DNA from: Laribacter sp.
Lineage (GTDB): Bacteria > Pseudomonadota > Gammaproteobacteria > Burkholderiales > Aquaspirillaceae
Reading direction: 5' to 3'
Assembly (NCBI GenBank): GCA_018055005.1
Contig: JAGPIM010000005.1
Coordinates: forward strand, 1-37,047
DNA: 37,047 nucleotides
The translations under genes were made by a program, and so were the position numbers. This document shows, piece by piece, positions 8,421-16,819 of the stretch (the first letter of the stretch is position 1; each line of letters opens with the position of its first letter). The notes beneath the pieces were generated by a model, which worked only from the letters and a program-made list of their open reading frames with translations, was not told where the DNA came from and searched no databases.

Positions 8421-11144
8421 ATGACTTCCGACTTTGACAAGGATCTGCCCCTGACGCGCGATCGCATGCGCCTGACCCGGCTGCTGGCCGAGGTCGTACG
8501 CGAGCAGGTCGGCGATGCCGTCTGGCAAGAAGTCGAGCAGATCCCGCAACTGGCCTGTCACACCGAAGACCTCAGCCCGCTGCGCACGCACCTGCAACAG
8601 CTGTCACCCGTCGTCCTCGACACCCTGCTGCGTTCCAGCGGCCTGCTGGCCCAGCTGGAAAACCTCGCCGAAGACCTGCACCACAACCGCCGCCGCAAGG
8701 CGCACCGCAAGGCCGGTTCGCCGCCGCAGCCGGGCAGTCTGGCCCGTGCGCTGACCATCCTGCGCGAACACGGCATCACCGCCGATACGCTGGCCGGCCT
8801 GCTGGAATACGCCCAGATCGTGCCGGTGCTGACCGCCCACCCGACCGAAGTGCAGCGCCAGACCACGCTGGACTGCCAGCGTGCCATCCGCAAGTTCCTG
8901 CAACTGCTCGACCACCCCGATGTCGAGGCCGACGCCGAAGCGGCCCTGACAGCCAAGCTCAAGCGGGTGCTGCTGACGCTCTGGCAGACGGCCGACATCC
9001 GCCCGTTCAAGCTGACGGTCAAGGACGAAATCGAAAACGGCATCGCCTACCACCCGCTGACCTTCCTCGATGCCCTGCCGGCGCTGTATGGCCGGCTGGA
9101 AGACGACATCGCCGCCACCTTCGGCACCCGTATCGAAATTCCCAACTTTTACCGCATCGGCAGCTGGATCGGCGGTGACCGCGACGGCAACCCGTTCGTC
9201 AACGCCGACCTGCTGCGCTACGCCCTGTCGCGCCAGGCCGAAATCGCCTTTGCCCATTACGACTACGAACTCGAAGGCCTCTACCGCGAGCTGTCGCTGT
9301 CCGACCGCCGGGTGCAGGTCAGCCCGGCCGTGCAGGCACTGAGCGACCGTTCACCCGATACCGCCATCAGCCGCGAAGAAGAACCCTACCGCCGCGCCAT
9401 CGCCACCCTGCAGGCGCGGCTGGCCGCCACCGCCCGCGAGCGCGACATTCCGTTCCACTCGCGCTTTGGCCATGCCGAGGCGGCACCCTACCGCGACCGG
9501 CACGAGCTGGGCGCCGACCTGACTGCCATCGCCCGCTCGCTCGACACCCACGGCAGCACGCTGCTGGCCGGCGGCCGCCTGCGCGAACTGCGGCGGGCGG
9601 TCAGCGTGTTCGGCTTCTTCCTGATGCCGCTGGACCAGCGCCAGCATGCCGACCTCTACGGCGCCGCCGTGGCTGAACTGTTTGCCCGCGCCGGCCAGCC
9701 CGGCTACGACGCACTGGACGAAGCCGGCAAGCGCGCCTGGCTCCTCGCCGAACTGGCCCACGCCCGGCCGCTGGCCTCGCCGTTCATCGAGTATTCGCCC
9801 GGCGTGCAGCGCGAGCTGGACCTGTTTGCCGCCACCCGGGCCTTGCAGGACCGCTACGGCGAAGGCGCGCTGCCGAACCTGATCATCTCCAACTGCGCCG
9901 AGGCCAGCGACCTGCTGGAAGTGGCACTGCTGATGAAGGAAAGTGGCCTGCTGCCGCTGGAGGCCGACGGCCGCCACCGGGCACGCGCCAACATCATCCC
10001 GCTGTTCGAAACCATCGAGGACCTGGAACACGCCGACACGGTGATGCGCGAGCTGTTCGCCATCCCGCTGTACCGCGAGCTGCTGGCCAGCCGCCAGGAC
10101 GTGCAGGAAGTAATGCTGGGCTACTCCGACAGCAACAAGGATGGCGGCTACCTGATGAGCCAGTGGGCGCTCTATGCCGCCGAAAAGCGGCTGGTCGCGG
10201 TCTTTGACCTGTTTGACGTGCGCATCCGCCTGTTCCACGGCCGCGGCGGCTCGGTCGGCCGCGGCGGCGGCCCGAGCTTCGATGCCATCCTCGCGCAGCC
10301 GGCCGGCACGGTGGCCGGCCAGATCCGCATTACCGAACAGGGCGAAGTCATCGCCTCCAAGTACGCCGACCGCACCATCGGCCAGCGCAACCTCGAAGCC
10401 CTGCTGGCCGCCACGCTGGAAGCCAGCCTGGTGCCGCGGCCGTCATGCCCGACCGACGAAAGCGTATTTGGCGAACTGGCGGCCGACAGCTATCAGGCCT
10501 ATCGCCAGCTGATCGAAACCGATGGTTTCATCGACTATTTCCTGGCCGCCACGCCGATCAACGAGATCGCCAAGCTCAACATCGGTAGCCGCCCGGCCTC
10601 GCGCAAGACGCTGGCGTCGATCAGCGATCTGCGGGCGATCCCGTGGGTATTCAGCTGGATGCAGTCGCGGGTGATGCTGCCGGGCTGGTACGGCGTCGGC
10701 AGCGCCATGAGCGCCTTCCTGGCGCGCCACGGCACCACCGGCCGCGACCGGCTGGCCGCGCTGTGGCAGGAGTCGGCCTTCTTCCGCGTCGCCCTCGACA
10801 ACATGGAAATGGTGCTGGCCAAGGCCGACATGCAGATTGCGGCGGAATACGCCTCGCTGGTGCCGGACCCGGCCGTGCGCGAACGGGTATACGGCCTGAT
10901 CCGCAGCGAATTCGAGCGCACCCGCGATGCCTTCTGCGCCATCACCGGCCAGACCCGGCTGCTGGCGGGCAACCCGACCCTGGCGCGCAGCCTGGCTGCC
11001 CGCATGCCGTACTTCACCACGCTCAACCTGTTGCAGATCGACGGGCTGGCCCGCCTGCGCCAGGATCCGGACAATCCGGAGCTGCTGTACGCCATCCACC
11101 AGACCATCAACGGCCTGGCCACCGGCCTGCGCAACAGCGGCTGA
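8421..11144 (+). CDS. ppc: Phosphoenolpyruvate carboxylase
   Basis: Anaplerotic enzyme converting phosphoenolpyruvate and bicarbonate to oxaloacetate. The protein is full length for the bacterial family (907 aa). Catalytic signatures are TAHPTEVQR with His140, GYSDSNKDGG with Lys573, and FHGRGGSVGRGGGP with Arg608; the C-terminus ends in the usual ATGLRNSG. An AGGA element lies about 10 nt before the ATG. The gene is monocistronic, with a strong terminator 22 nt after the stop codon. The 104-bp gap to hemC should contain both divergent promoters, but I could not assign clear -35/-10 pairs. Confidence 0.98.
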   Translation: MTSDFDKDLPLTRDRMRLTRLLAEVVREQVGDAVWQEVEQIPQLACHTEDLSPLRTHLQQLSPVVLDTLLRSSGLLAQLENLAEDLHHNRRRKAHRKAGSPPQPGSLARALTILREHGITADTLAGLLEYAQIVPVLTAHPTEVQRQTTLDCQRAIRKFLQLLDHPDVEADAEAALTAKLKRVLLTLWQTADIRPFKLTVKDEIENGIAYHPLTFLDALPALYGRLEDDIAATFGTRIEIPNFYRIGSWIGGDRDGNPFVNADLLRYALSRQAEIAFAHYDYELEGLYRELSLSDRRVQVSPAVQALSDRSPDTAISREEEPYRRAIATLQARLAATARERDIPFHSRFGHAEAAPYRDRHELGADLTAIARSLDTHGSTLLAGGRLRELRRAVSVFGFFLMPLDQRQHADLYGAAVAELFARAGQPGYDALDEAGKRAWLLAELAHARPLASPFIEYSPGVQRELDLFAATRALQDRYGEGALPNLIISNCAEASDLLEVALLMKESGLLPLEADGRHRARANIIPLFETIEDLEHADTVMRELFAIPLYRELLASRQDVQEVMLGYSDSNKDGGYLMSQWALYAAEKRLVAVFDLFDVRIRLFHGRGGSVGRGGGPSFDAILAQPAGTVAGQIRITEQGEVIASKYADRTIGQRNLEALLAATLEASLVPRPSCPTDESVFGELAADSYQAYRQLIETDGFIDYFLAATPINEIAKLNIGSRPASRKTLASISDLRAIPWVFSWMQSRVMLPGWYGVGSAMSAFLARHGTTGRDRLAALWQESAFFRVALDNMEMVLAKADMQIAAEYASLVPDPAVRERVYGLIRSEFERTRDAFCAITGQTRLLAGNPTLARSLAARMPYFTTLNLLQIDGLARLRQDPDNPELLYAIHQTINGLATGLRNSG

Positions 11145-11165
11145 CCTTCTCCGGCTGAGGTATCC

Positions 11166-11193
11166 TGCCGCCGGTGCACCGGCGGCATTTTTC
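11166..11193 (+). terminator. Intrinsic terminator of ppc
   Basis: A perfect 22-nt palindrome (11166-11187, TGCCGCCGGTG/CACCGGCGGCA) is followed by TTTTTC on the plus strand, 22 nt past the ppc stop codon. Confidence 0.92.
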
Positions 11194-11284
11194 ATGCCAT
11201 GACGTATAAAAAGAGTCGCCGGCCAGATCGCCAGCCGCGATAATCCAATGTCATTTTTCCGATCCACCCGTCACCCGACCCGCC

Positions 11285-11923
11285 ATGAACCCGTCCACTC
11301 GCCGCAAACCCGGCCGCCAGCATGATCCACTGCTGGCCGAAGCCCGCCGCCAGCAGATTCTCGATGCCGCGGCCGACTGCTTCCGCCGGCACGGCTACCA
11401 CGGGGCCAGCATGGCGCAGATCTGCCGCACCGCCGGCATGAGCGCCGGCCACGTTTACCATTTCTTCGCCAGCAAGGATGACATCATCACCGCCATCATC
11501 AGCCGCGACCTGCAGCAGCTGTTTTCCCTGATGGCCGAAATCGCTGCCCGCCCGGAATCGCTGCACGCCGCCCTGGTCAACTCGGTCCAGCGCGGTGTCG
11601 ACGACAACCTGGAACCCACCTACAGCGCCCTGCAACTGGAAATGCTGGCCGAAGCAGCGCGCAATCCGCACGTGGCCACCATCCTGCGCGAAGCCGACGC
11701 CGCCGCCCGCCAGCACCTGCGCGAGCTGCTGCTGGGCGACCCGGCGCAGCCGGCCATTGCGCCGGAGCTGCTCGACAGCACGCTGGAAGTCATCAGTGCC
11801 CTGTTCAACGGCCTGCTGATCCGTGCCGTGCTGCATCCGGAACTCGACCGTGCAGCGCTGACCGAACAGGTGCAGCACGTCATGCGCAGCCTGCTGGCCC
11901 GCCTGAGCCTGCCGCCGCACTGA
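11285..11923 (+). CDS. TetR/AcrR-family transcriptional regulator
   Basis: Predicted dimeric DNA-binding repressor, 212 aa. After a basic N-terminal tail, residues about 20-65 form the TetR helix-turn-helix (RRQQILDAAADCFRRHG, SMAQICRTAGMSAGHVYHFF, SKDDIITAI), and the rest is an all-helical ligand-binding domain. The ATG at 11285 follows a pyrimidine-rich leader without a strong Shine-Dalgarno sequence. It lies alone between ppc and a convergent azlCD pair, so its target is not evident from context. The window's only drug pump operon is about 4 kb away and has no regulator next to it, making it a conceivable but unproven target. Confidence 0.92.
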   Translation: MNPSTRRKPGRQHDPLLAEARRQQILDAAADCFRRHGYHGASMAQICRTAGMSAGHVYHFFASKDDIITAIISRDLQQLFSLMAEIAARPESLHAALVNSVQRGVDDNLEPTYSALQLEMLAEAARNPHVATILREADAAARQHLRELLLGDPAQPAIAPELLDSTLEVISALFNGLLIRAVLHPELDRAALTEQVQHVMRSLLARLSLPPH

Positions 11924-12117
11924 GCGTGCCAGGCCTGTCTGTCCGCCAGCCAGGAAGCGGCAGGTCTGGACCGGCTCGCCTCATGTGCAGCCGGCAGCAG
12001 CGTCGCACTGCAACGGCGGCGGTCTGCCAGCCGGCAGCGCCGGCAAAGGATCCGCGCCGGCCCTTCCGCCAGCGTGGACGCGAAAGCGTGTCGGCCAGAT
12101 CCTGACTGGATGCGCGG
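11924..12117. other. Convergent intergenic region, tetR / azlD
   Basis: These 194 bp separate two converging genes. I see no hairpin followed by a T-run on either strand and no plausible small gene. Confidence 0.4.
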
Positions 12118-12459
12118 CTACAGCCCGAACACGGCCGGCAGCAGCCAGCGTGCCACTCCCACTGTCACCATGCCGGTCAGCATGGTGCCGAAGAAGTTGC
12201 GGGTGAAATAGGCCACCGCCAGCGTCGGCAGCGACGCCCACAGGAACAGGTTGTCGACGGTCAGCGCCAGTTCACCCTGCCGCAGCACGATGTCCGGCAG
12301 CAACAGGGCTGCCAGCACCGTCACCGGCACGAACGACAGCCAGCGGGCGAGAAGGGGCGGCAGCTGGCGACCGGCCAGCAGGGTGATCGGCAGCGCGCGC
12401 AGCAGCGCCGTCACCAGCGCCATGCCCAGAATGGTGATCCACAATGACGTCGAGCTCAT
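12118..12459 (-). CDS. azlD: AzlD-family branched-chain amino-acid exporter, small subunit
   Basis: Small inner-membrane protein (113 aa, about four hydrophobic helices) that pairs with AzlC/YgaZ to export branched-chain amino acids in the LIV-E family. Typical features are the N-terminal WITILGMALVTALLRALP and the central FVPVTVLAALLLPDI. The start ATG overlaps the azlC stop codon in an ATGA arrangement (12456-12459), the usual sign of translational coupling and a fixed stoichiometry. A longer in-frame reading upstream (to 12612) lies wholly inside azlC and is not credible. Substrate is inferred from the family. Confidence 0.9.
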   Translation of the reverse strand: MSSTSLWITILGMALVTALLRALPITLLAGRQLPPLLARWLSFVPVTVLAALLLPDIVLRQGELALTVDNLFLWASLPTLAVAYFTRNFFGTMLTGMVTVGVARWLLPAVFGL

Positions 12460-13181
12460 GCCTTGTCCTCGTTCCGGGTCAGCCAGGTGGCAACCGATGC
12501 ACCGATCAGGGTCGCCAGGATCACGTTCCAGCTGCCGGTGCCCAGGAGGGCAAAGCCGACCGACAGGCCGCCGGCCAGCAAGGCCACCAGCAGCCGCAGG
12601 CGCGTCAGGCACAGCGGCACCAGCAGGGCAAAGAACATGGCCGGCAAGGCAAAGTCCAGTCCCAGATGGCGCGGGTCGGCCAGCAGCGAGCCGGATACGG
12701 CACCCAGCAGCGTGCCGCCGACCCAGCCCGAGTGGGCGGTCAGGTTGACGGCAAACACCAGGGGCGCCCGCGCGGTTTCATGCCGGTGCATGGCGCTGGA
12801 GTGGACGGCAAAGATTTCATCGGTGATTTCGTAGCCGAACAGCACCTGTTGCAGGCGCGAAAAGCGCGACAGCCACGGCGCCAGCGCCGCGCACATGAAG
12901 AGGTAGCGCAGGTTGATGATCAGGTTGGTGAAGATGATCGCCCACGGTGCCGCCCCCGCACCCCACATGGCCGCAGCGATGAACTGGCCGGAGCCGGCAA
13001 ACACCAGGATCGACATCAGGACGGCAGCGTAGCCGGGTATGCCGTTCTGCACGGCCAGCACGCCAAAGGCAAAACCGAGCGGCAGGTAACCCAGCACGAT
13101 CGGAAAACCGCGCCGGATGCCGGCGCGCATGTCGTCAAAAGCAGTCGGCCCGACACCGGCCGACAAGGATGTTGCTTCCAT
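12456..13181 (-). CDS. azlC: AzlC-family branched-chain amino-acid exporter, large subunit
   Basis: Inner-membrane LIV-E family permease, 241 aa. The family signature is clear near the N-terminus (GFPIVLGYLPLGFAFGVLA) and in VFAGSGQFIAAAMWG and INLRYLFMCAALAPWL. Together with AzlD it is expected to export branched-chain amino acids. I chose the ATG at 13181, preceded by GTGGGGAT; an upstream TTG at 13214 would place the start inside a strong hairpin. A promoter-like pair at 13232-13260 and a leader hairpin at 13197-13226 lie upstream. In E. coli the homologues are Lrp-regulated, but I see no definite operator. Confidence 0.9.
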   Translation of the reverse strand: MEATSLSAGVGPTAFDDMRAGIRRGFPIVLGYLPLGFAFGVLAVQNGIPGYAAVLMSILVFAGSGQFIAAAMWGAGAAPWAIIFTNLIINLRYLFMCAALAPWLSRFSRLQQVLFGYEITDEIFAVHSSAMHRHETARAPLVFAVNLTAHSGWVGGTLLGAVSGSLLADPRHLGLDFALPAMFFALLVPLCLTRLRLLVALLAGGLSVGFALLGTGSWNVILATLIGASVATWLTRNEDKA

Positions 13182-13196
13182 GATCCCCACGTGAAC

Positions 13197-13226
13197 GACC
13201 GCCCGGACCGACAAGGCCGGGCGGTC
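13197..13226 (-). promoter_or_regulatory. Leader hairpin upstream of azlC
   Basis: A perfect 10-bp stem (GACCGCCCGG at 13197-13206 with CCGGGCGGTC at 13217-13226) and a 10-nt loop lies 15 nt upstream of the azlC start, downstream of the predicted promoter. No T-run follows on either strand, so it is not a simple terminator. It could influence mRNA stability or translation. Confidence 0.5.
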
Positions 13227-13231
13227 AAACC

Positions 13232-13260
13232 TATATGGGTAAATTGTCCTTACCTGACAA
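13232..13260 (-). promoter_or_regulatory. Candidate sigma-70 promoter of azlCD
   Basis: On the minus strand TTGTCA (13255-13260) and CATATA (13232-13237) are separated by 17 bp. Both are close to the -35 and -10 consensus, and the site is in an AT-rich patch directly upstream of the azlC leader. Confidence 0.55.
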
Positions 13261-13797
13261 CACCACCGTCAAGCCCGCCCGCAGCAGGATTGCGCCGGGC
13301 ACAGTCGCTTTTCCTACCGGTGCCGGCCCGCCCGGCGGGCAAGGGGCGACACGGCATGCCCGAAGCATGCTCCACCGGCACCAGGCCGCACGGGAGCATG
13401 CCTGCCGGTACGGCCAAACCTGACGGCCGGCTTCTGCACGGAACCGCCCGCCAGCCTGTCAGCCCGGCCCGTGCGGCACGCGCAGGAGAGACAGGTAAAC
13501 ATGTCCCCGCCGGGTCATCGCGCATTGGTCCGGTCTGCGGCCGGAATCCAGAAACCACACGCACCCGGCCGCCCAGGCAGCGCCCCGGGAGTGGCAGCAG
13601 ACGAACGTACCGGTAAGGACCCCGGACAGGCAGCCGGCTGCATCGCGGCCAGCGTGACGCCGGCGGTAGCCAGCCGGGACAGGCCGGCATGCGCCGCTGT
13701 CTGTCCGCCCGGTTTGTCCGGTGGCAGACCGGCCTCCGGAACCTGCCGGAGCGCACCGCCAAGCCCGGGCCGGTCACTGCCAGCGTGGTCGCCACCC
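13261..13797. other. 537-bp GC-rich interval without a convincing gene
   Basis: Open frames exist on both strands but their products are low-complexity mixtures of Pro, Arg, Gly and Ala with no recognisable motif, and the frames overlap one another. Small inverted repeats such as GCCCGCCCGGCGGGC (near 13327) and two GCATGC-containing segments (near 13368 and 13397) are present. It may be a decayed gene or an untranslated region; I cannot assign a function. Confidence 0.4.
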
Positions 13798-13836
13798 TGA
13801 AAAGCCGCACGCCACGCGGTCAGGCGTGGCGTGCGG
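13798..13836 (-). terminator. Intrinsic terminator of topA
   Basis: A perfect 13-bp stem (13805-13817 with 13824-13836, 6-nt loop) is followed on the minus strand by CTTTTC. It lies 23 nt past the topA stop codon. Confidence 0.85.
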
Positions 13837-13859
13837 GAAAACGGCAGGAACACAGCCGC

Positions 13860-16187
13860 TCAGTCGGCCGGCGCTTCATCCTTGCCGGCCGGCGGGGCGA
13901 TGACTTCGCTCCAGCCGCATTCCTTCTGCGGGCACACCTTTTCGGTGCCGCGGCGCTTGGTGGTCTTGATAGTCAGCACCGGCCAGCCGCACTGCGGGCA
14001 GTTTTCCGCCACCGGCGGATTCCACACCGCGTAGGTGCACTTGGGATAGGTGTTGCAGCTGTAGAACAGCTTGCCGTAGCGGCTCTTTTTCTCGACCAGA
14101 TGGCCGGTCTTGCACACCGGGCAGGTGACGCCGGTATCACGCGGCTTTTCCAGGGGCTCGATGTGCTTGCACTTGGGGTAGTTGGCGCAGCCGATGAACT
14201 TGCCGAAGCGGCCCTTCTTGATGACGAGCTGGCCGCCATCCTCCGGACACACCCGGTCTTCGATCACCACCAGTTCTTCCTGCTCGGCCGCCGCCGCAGC
14301 GGCTGCTTCTTCGGCAGTTTCGTTGAGGTTGCGGGTGTAGTCGCATTCCGGGTAGCCGGTGCAGCCGATGAAGCGGCCGCGCTTGCCGAAGCGGATGTTC
14401 AGCGGCTTGCCGCACTTGGGGCAGGCTTCGTCAAGCTGCTGGGTGGTAACTTCGGCGCGGCTGATGCCTTCCTTTTCCTCCAGCTGCTTCTTGAAGCCCT
14501 GCCAGAAGCTGTCGAGCACCGGCACCCACTGGCGCTTGCCGTTGGAGATGTCGTCAAGCTGGTCTTCCAGCCGGGCGGTGAAGTTGTAGTCGACGTACTG
14601 TTCGAAGTGCTCGGTCAGGAACTTGTTGACGATGTCACCGGTGTCGGTCGGCTCGAAGCGTTTTTTCTCCAGCGTGACGTATTCGCGGTCCTTCAGCGTC
14701 TTGATGATCGAGGCGTAGGTGGACGGGCGGCCGATGCCGTATTCCTCCAGTGCCTTGACGAGGCTGGCTTCGGAATAGCGCGGCGGCGGCTGGGTGAAGT
14801 GCTGTTCGCCGTAGAGCTTGTCAACCGGCAGTTCGTCGCCGACCTCCAGCACCGGCAGGCGGGCTTCGTCGTCATCACCGGCAGCGGCGTCGTCGCTGTC
14901 CTTGTCTTCCTGGTAGACGGCAATGAAGCCGGGGAAGGTCAGCACCTGACCACTGGCACGGAACACGCCGTCGCCGACGGTGATGTCGACGGCGGTGGTA
15001 TCGAACTTCGCCGGTGCCATCTGGCAGGCCAGCGTGCGCTTCCAGATCATGGTGTAGAGCTTGAACTGCTCGGGCGTCAGGAAGGGCTTGACCGATTCCG
15101 GGGTGCGGAAGATCGAGGTCGGCCGGATGGCTTCGTGCGCTTCCTGGGCGTTCTTCGACTTGTTCTTGTAGCTGACCGGGCTCTTGGGCAGGTAGTCGGC
15201 GTCAAAGTGTTCGCCGATGTAATAGCGGATTTCGGTCAGCGCGTCGTTGGACAGCACCACGGCGTCGGTACGCATGTAGGTGATCAGGCCGACCTGGCCC
15301 TGGCCGACATCGACCCCTTCGTAGAGCTGCTGCGCGGTGCGCATGGTGCGGTCGGTGCTCATGCCGAGCTTGCGCACGGCTTCCTGCTGCAGGGTCGAGG
15401 TGGTGAACGGTGCCGCCGGACTGCGTGACTTCTTTTTCTTTTCCACCGCCGTCACGCTGGCAGGCTTGCCCGCCAGTGCCGCCAGGATGTCGGCCTGCGC
15501 GGCTTCGGCGGGGATGTCGAACTGGTCGAGCTTGTGGCCCTGCCAGTCGGTCAGGCGGGCGGAGAATTTCTGCCGGCCCTTGTGGCTGTCGAGGTGCACC
15601 GACCAGTATTCGCGGGTTTCAAAGGCGCGGATTTCCGCCTCGCGTTCGCAGATCAGCCGCAGGGCCGGACTCTGCACCCGGCCGGCCGACAGGCCGCGGC
15701 GGATTTTCTTCCACAGGAGCGGCGAGAGCTTGAAGCCGACCAGGTAGTCGAGCGCCCGGCGGGCCTGCTGGGCATCCACCAGTTCCTGCAGGATGTGGCG
15801 CGGATGCGCCACGGCATCCAGCACGGCATTCTGGGTAATTTCGTGGAACACCACGCGCTGGACGTTCTTGTCCTTGAGCAGCTTTTTCGCTTGCAGGATC
15901 TGCAACAGGTGCCACGAGATCGCTTCGCCTTCGCGGTCCGGGTCAGTTGCGAGGTAGATATTGTCGGCCTCGCGCACCGCTGACGCGATGGCGTCAACGT
16001 GCTTGGCGTTCTTGGCGATGATCTGGTACTTCATCGCAAAGTCGTGCTCGGGATCGACAGCACCGTTCTTCGGCACCAGATCACGCACGTGCCCATAAGA
16101 GGCGAGTACCTCGAAGTCGGCCCCGAGGTATTTTTTCAGCGGTTTCGCCTTTGAGGGCGACTCAACGATCAGCAGATTGGCGGGCAT
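13860..16187 (-). CDS. topA: DNA topoisomerase I
   Basis: Type IA topoisomerase that relaxes negatively supercoiled DNA, 775 aa. The Toprim domain opens with NLLIVESPSKAKPLKKYLG and contains the acidic motif ATDPDREGEAI. The active-site tyrosine is Tyr304 in GLITYMRTDA. The C-terminal quarter holds tetracysteine zinc ribbons (CPKCGKPLNIRFGKRGRFIGC, CPEDGGQLVIKKGRFGKFIGC, CPVCKTGHLVEKKSRYGKLFYSC; each abbreviated by its start and end motifs) and a final CPQCGW...CPQKECGW pair. It is the last gene of the dprA-smg-topA run, a synteny common in beta- and gammaproteobacteria. Confidence 0.98.
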   Translation of the reverse strand: MPANLLIVESPSKAKPLKKYLGADFEVLASYGHVRDLVPKNGAVDPEHDFAMKYQIIAKNAKHVDAIASAVREADNIYLATDPDREGEAISWHLLQILQAKKLLKDKNVQRVVFHEITQNAVLDAVAHPRHILQELVDAQQARRALDYLVGFKLSPLLWKKIRRGLSAGRVQSPALRLICEREAEIRAFETREYWSVHLDSHKGRQKFSARLTDWQGHKLDQFDIPAEAAQADILAALAGKPASVTAVEKKKKSRSPAAPFTTSTLQQEAVRKLGMSTDRTMRTAQQLYEGVDVGQGQVGLITYMRTDAVVLSNDALTEIRYYIGEHFDADYLPKSPVSYKNKSKNAQEAHEAIRPTSIFRTPESVKPFLTPEQFKLYTMIWKRTLACQMAPAKFDTTAVDITVGDGVFRASGQVLTFPGFIAVYQEDKDSDDAAAGDDDEARLPVLEVGDELPVDKLYGEQHFTQPPPRYSEASLVKALEEYGIGRPSTYASIIKTLKDREYVTLEKKRFEPTDTGDIVNKFLTEHFEQYVDYNFTARLEDQLDDISNGKRQWVPVLDSFWQGFKKQLEEKEGISRAEVTTQQLDEACPKCGKPLNIRFGKRGRFIGCTGYPECDYTRNLNETAEEAAAAAAAEQEELVVIEDRVCPEDGGQLVIKKGRFGKFIGCANYPKCKHIEPLEKPRDTGVTCPVCKTGHLVEKKSRYGKLFYSCNTYPKCTYAVWNPPVAENCPQCGWPVLTIKTTKRRGTEKVCPQKECGWSEVIAPPAGKDEAPAD

Positions 16188-16318
16188 GTCGATATCACGT
16201 GATGCAGCGGGTCGGAACCCTTGTTTCTATCCGGGAGACGCGAACAAAACGCAAGCCCGGCCTGTCGAAGGGCGGCATGGTAGAGCGATGGGTGGCGCTC
16301 CACAAGGGCAGATGGCCC
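16188..16318. other. Intergenic gap smg-topA
   Basis: These 131 bp contain only a short 6-bp hairpin (AAGGGC at 16304-16309 with GCCCTT at 16315-16320) overlapping the smg stop codon, with no T-run. A topA promoter may lie here but I could not define one. Confidence 0.35.
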
Positions 16319-16774
16319 TTATTGCAACGGCATGGGCCCGTCGATCGCCACCATCAGTTCCTCGGCGATCAGCGCATCGACCTCGGCCGCGTGGCGCCAC
16401 AGCACCGCCAATACGGTCAGGCGGGCGGCATCCAGCGAGCGTTCGTCGGGCGGCACATCCATCAGCCGGTCGAGGATCTGCTCGCGCTGCACGTTGCTGA
16501 TGGCAGCGACCCGATCCAGGAACAGCACAAAATCCTGTACTTCCAGCGGCAGGCCCTCGCGCTCTTCCTGGGTCAGGATGCGCGGCAGGCGGCTCTCAGC
16601 CAGCACTTCGGGCACGGCCCCTTGCGCCAGCAATGACGACAGCCAGTCCAGCGCGTCATGGATCACGTCATCCTCGAATCCCACTGCGGCCAGCTTGCGC
16701 GCCAGGTCGTCCGGGCCGGGACAGGCCGAAAAGTCGCGATATTCCTGCACCAGAAAGGCGATGACATCAAACAT
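16319..16774 (-). CDS. smg: Smg family protein (DUF494)
   Basis: Small cytoplasmic protein of 151 aa belonging to the Smg/DUF494 family, recognised from the N-terminal MFDVIAFLVQEY, the central GFEDDVIHDALDWLSSL, and the C-terminal segment ending in DGPMPLQ. Its function is not established; in many beta- and gammaproteobacteria it sits, as here, between dprA and topA. It begins 45 nt after the dprA stop codon, consistent with one transcript. The Shine-Dalgarno sequence is weak. Confidence 0.9.
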   Translation of the reverse strand: MFDVIAFLVQEYRDFSACPGPDDLARKLAAVGFEDDVIHDALDWLSSLLAQGAVPEVLAESRLPRILTQEEREGLPLEVQDFVLFLDRVAAISNVQREQILDRLMDVPPDERSLDAARLTVLAVLWRHAAEVDALIAEELMVAIDGPMPLQ

Positions 16775-16819
16775 GAATGAACCAGAACCGGAAAGAAAAA
16801 ATGCTGCACCGTCAAATGG

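Noticed and set aside
13250-13810. Minus-strand frame of about 186 codons between azlC and topA
   Set aside because: The predicted product is a motif-free Arg/Pro/Gly mixture. The frame overlaps the topA terminator region and the azlC promoter and conflicts with equally open frames on the plus strand.
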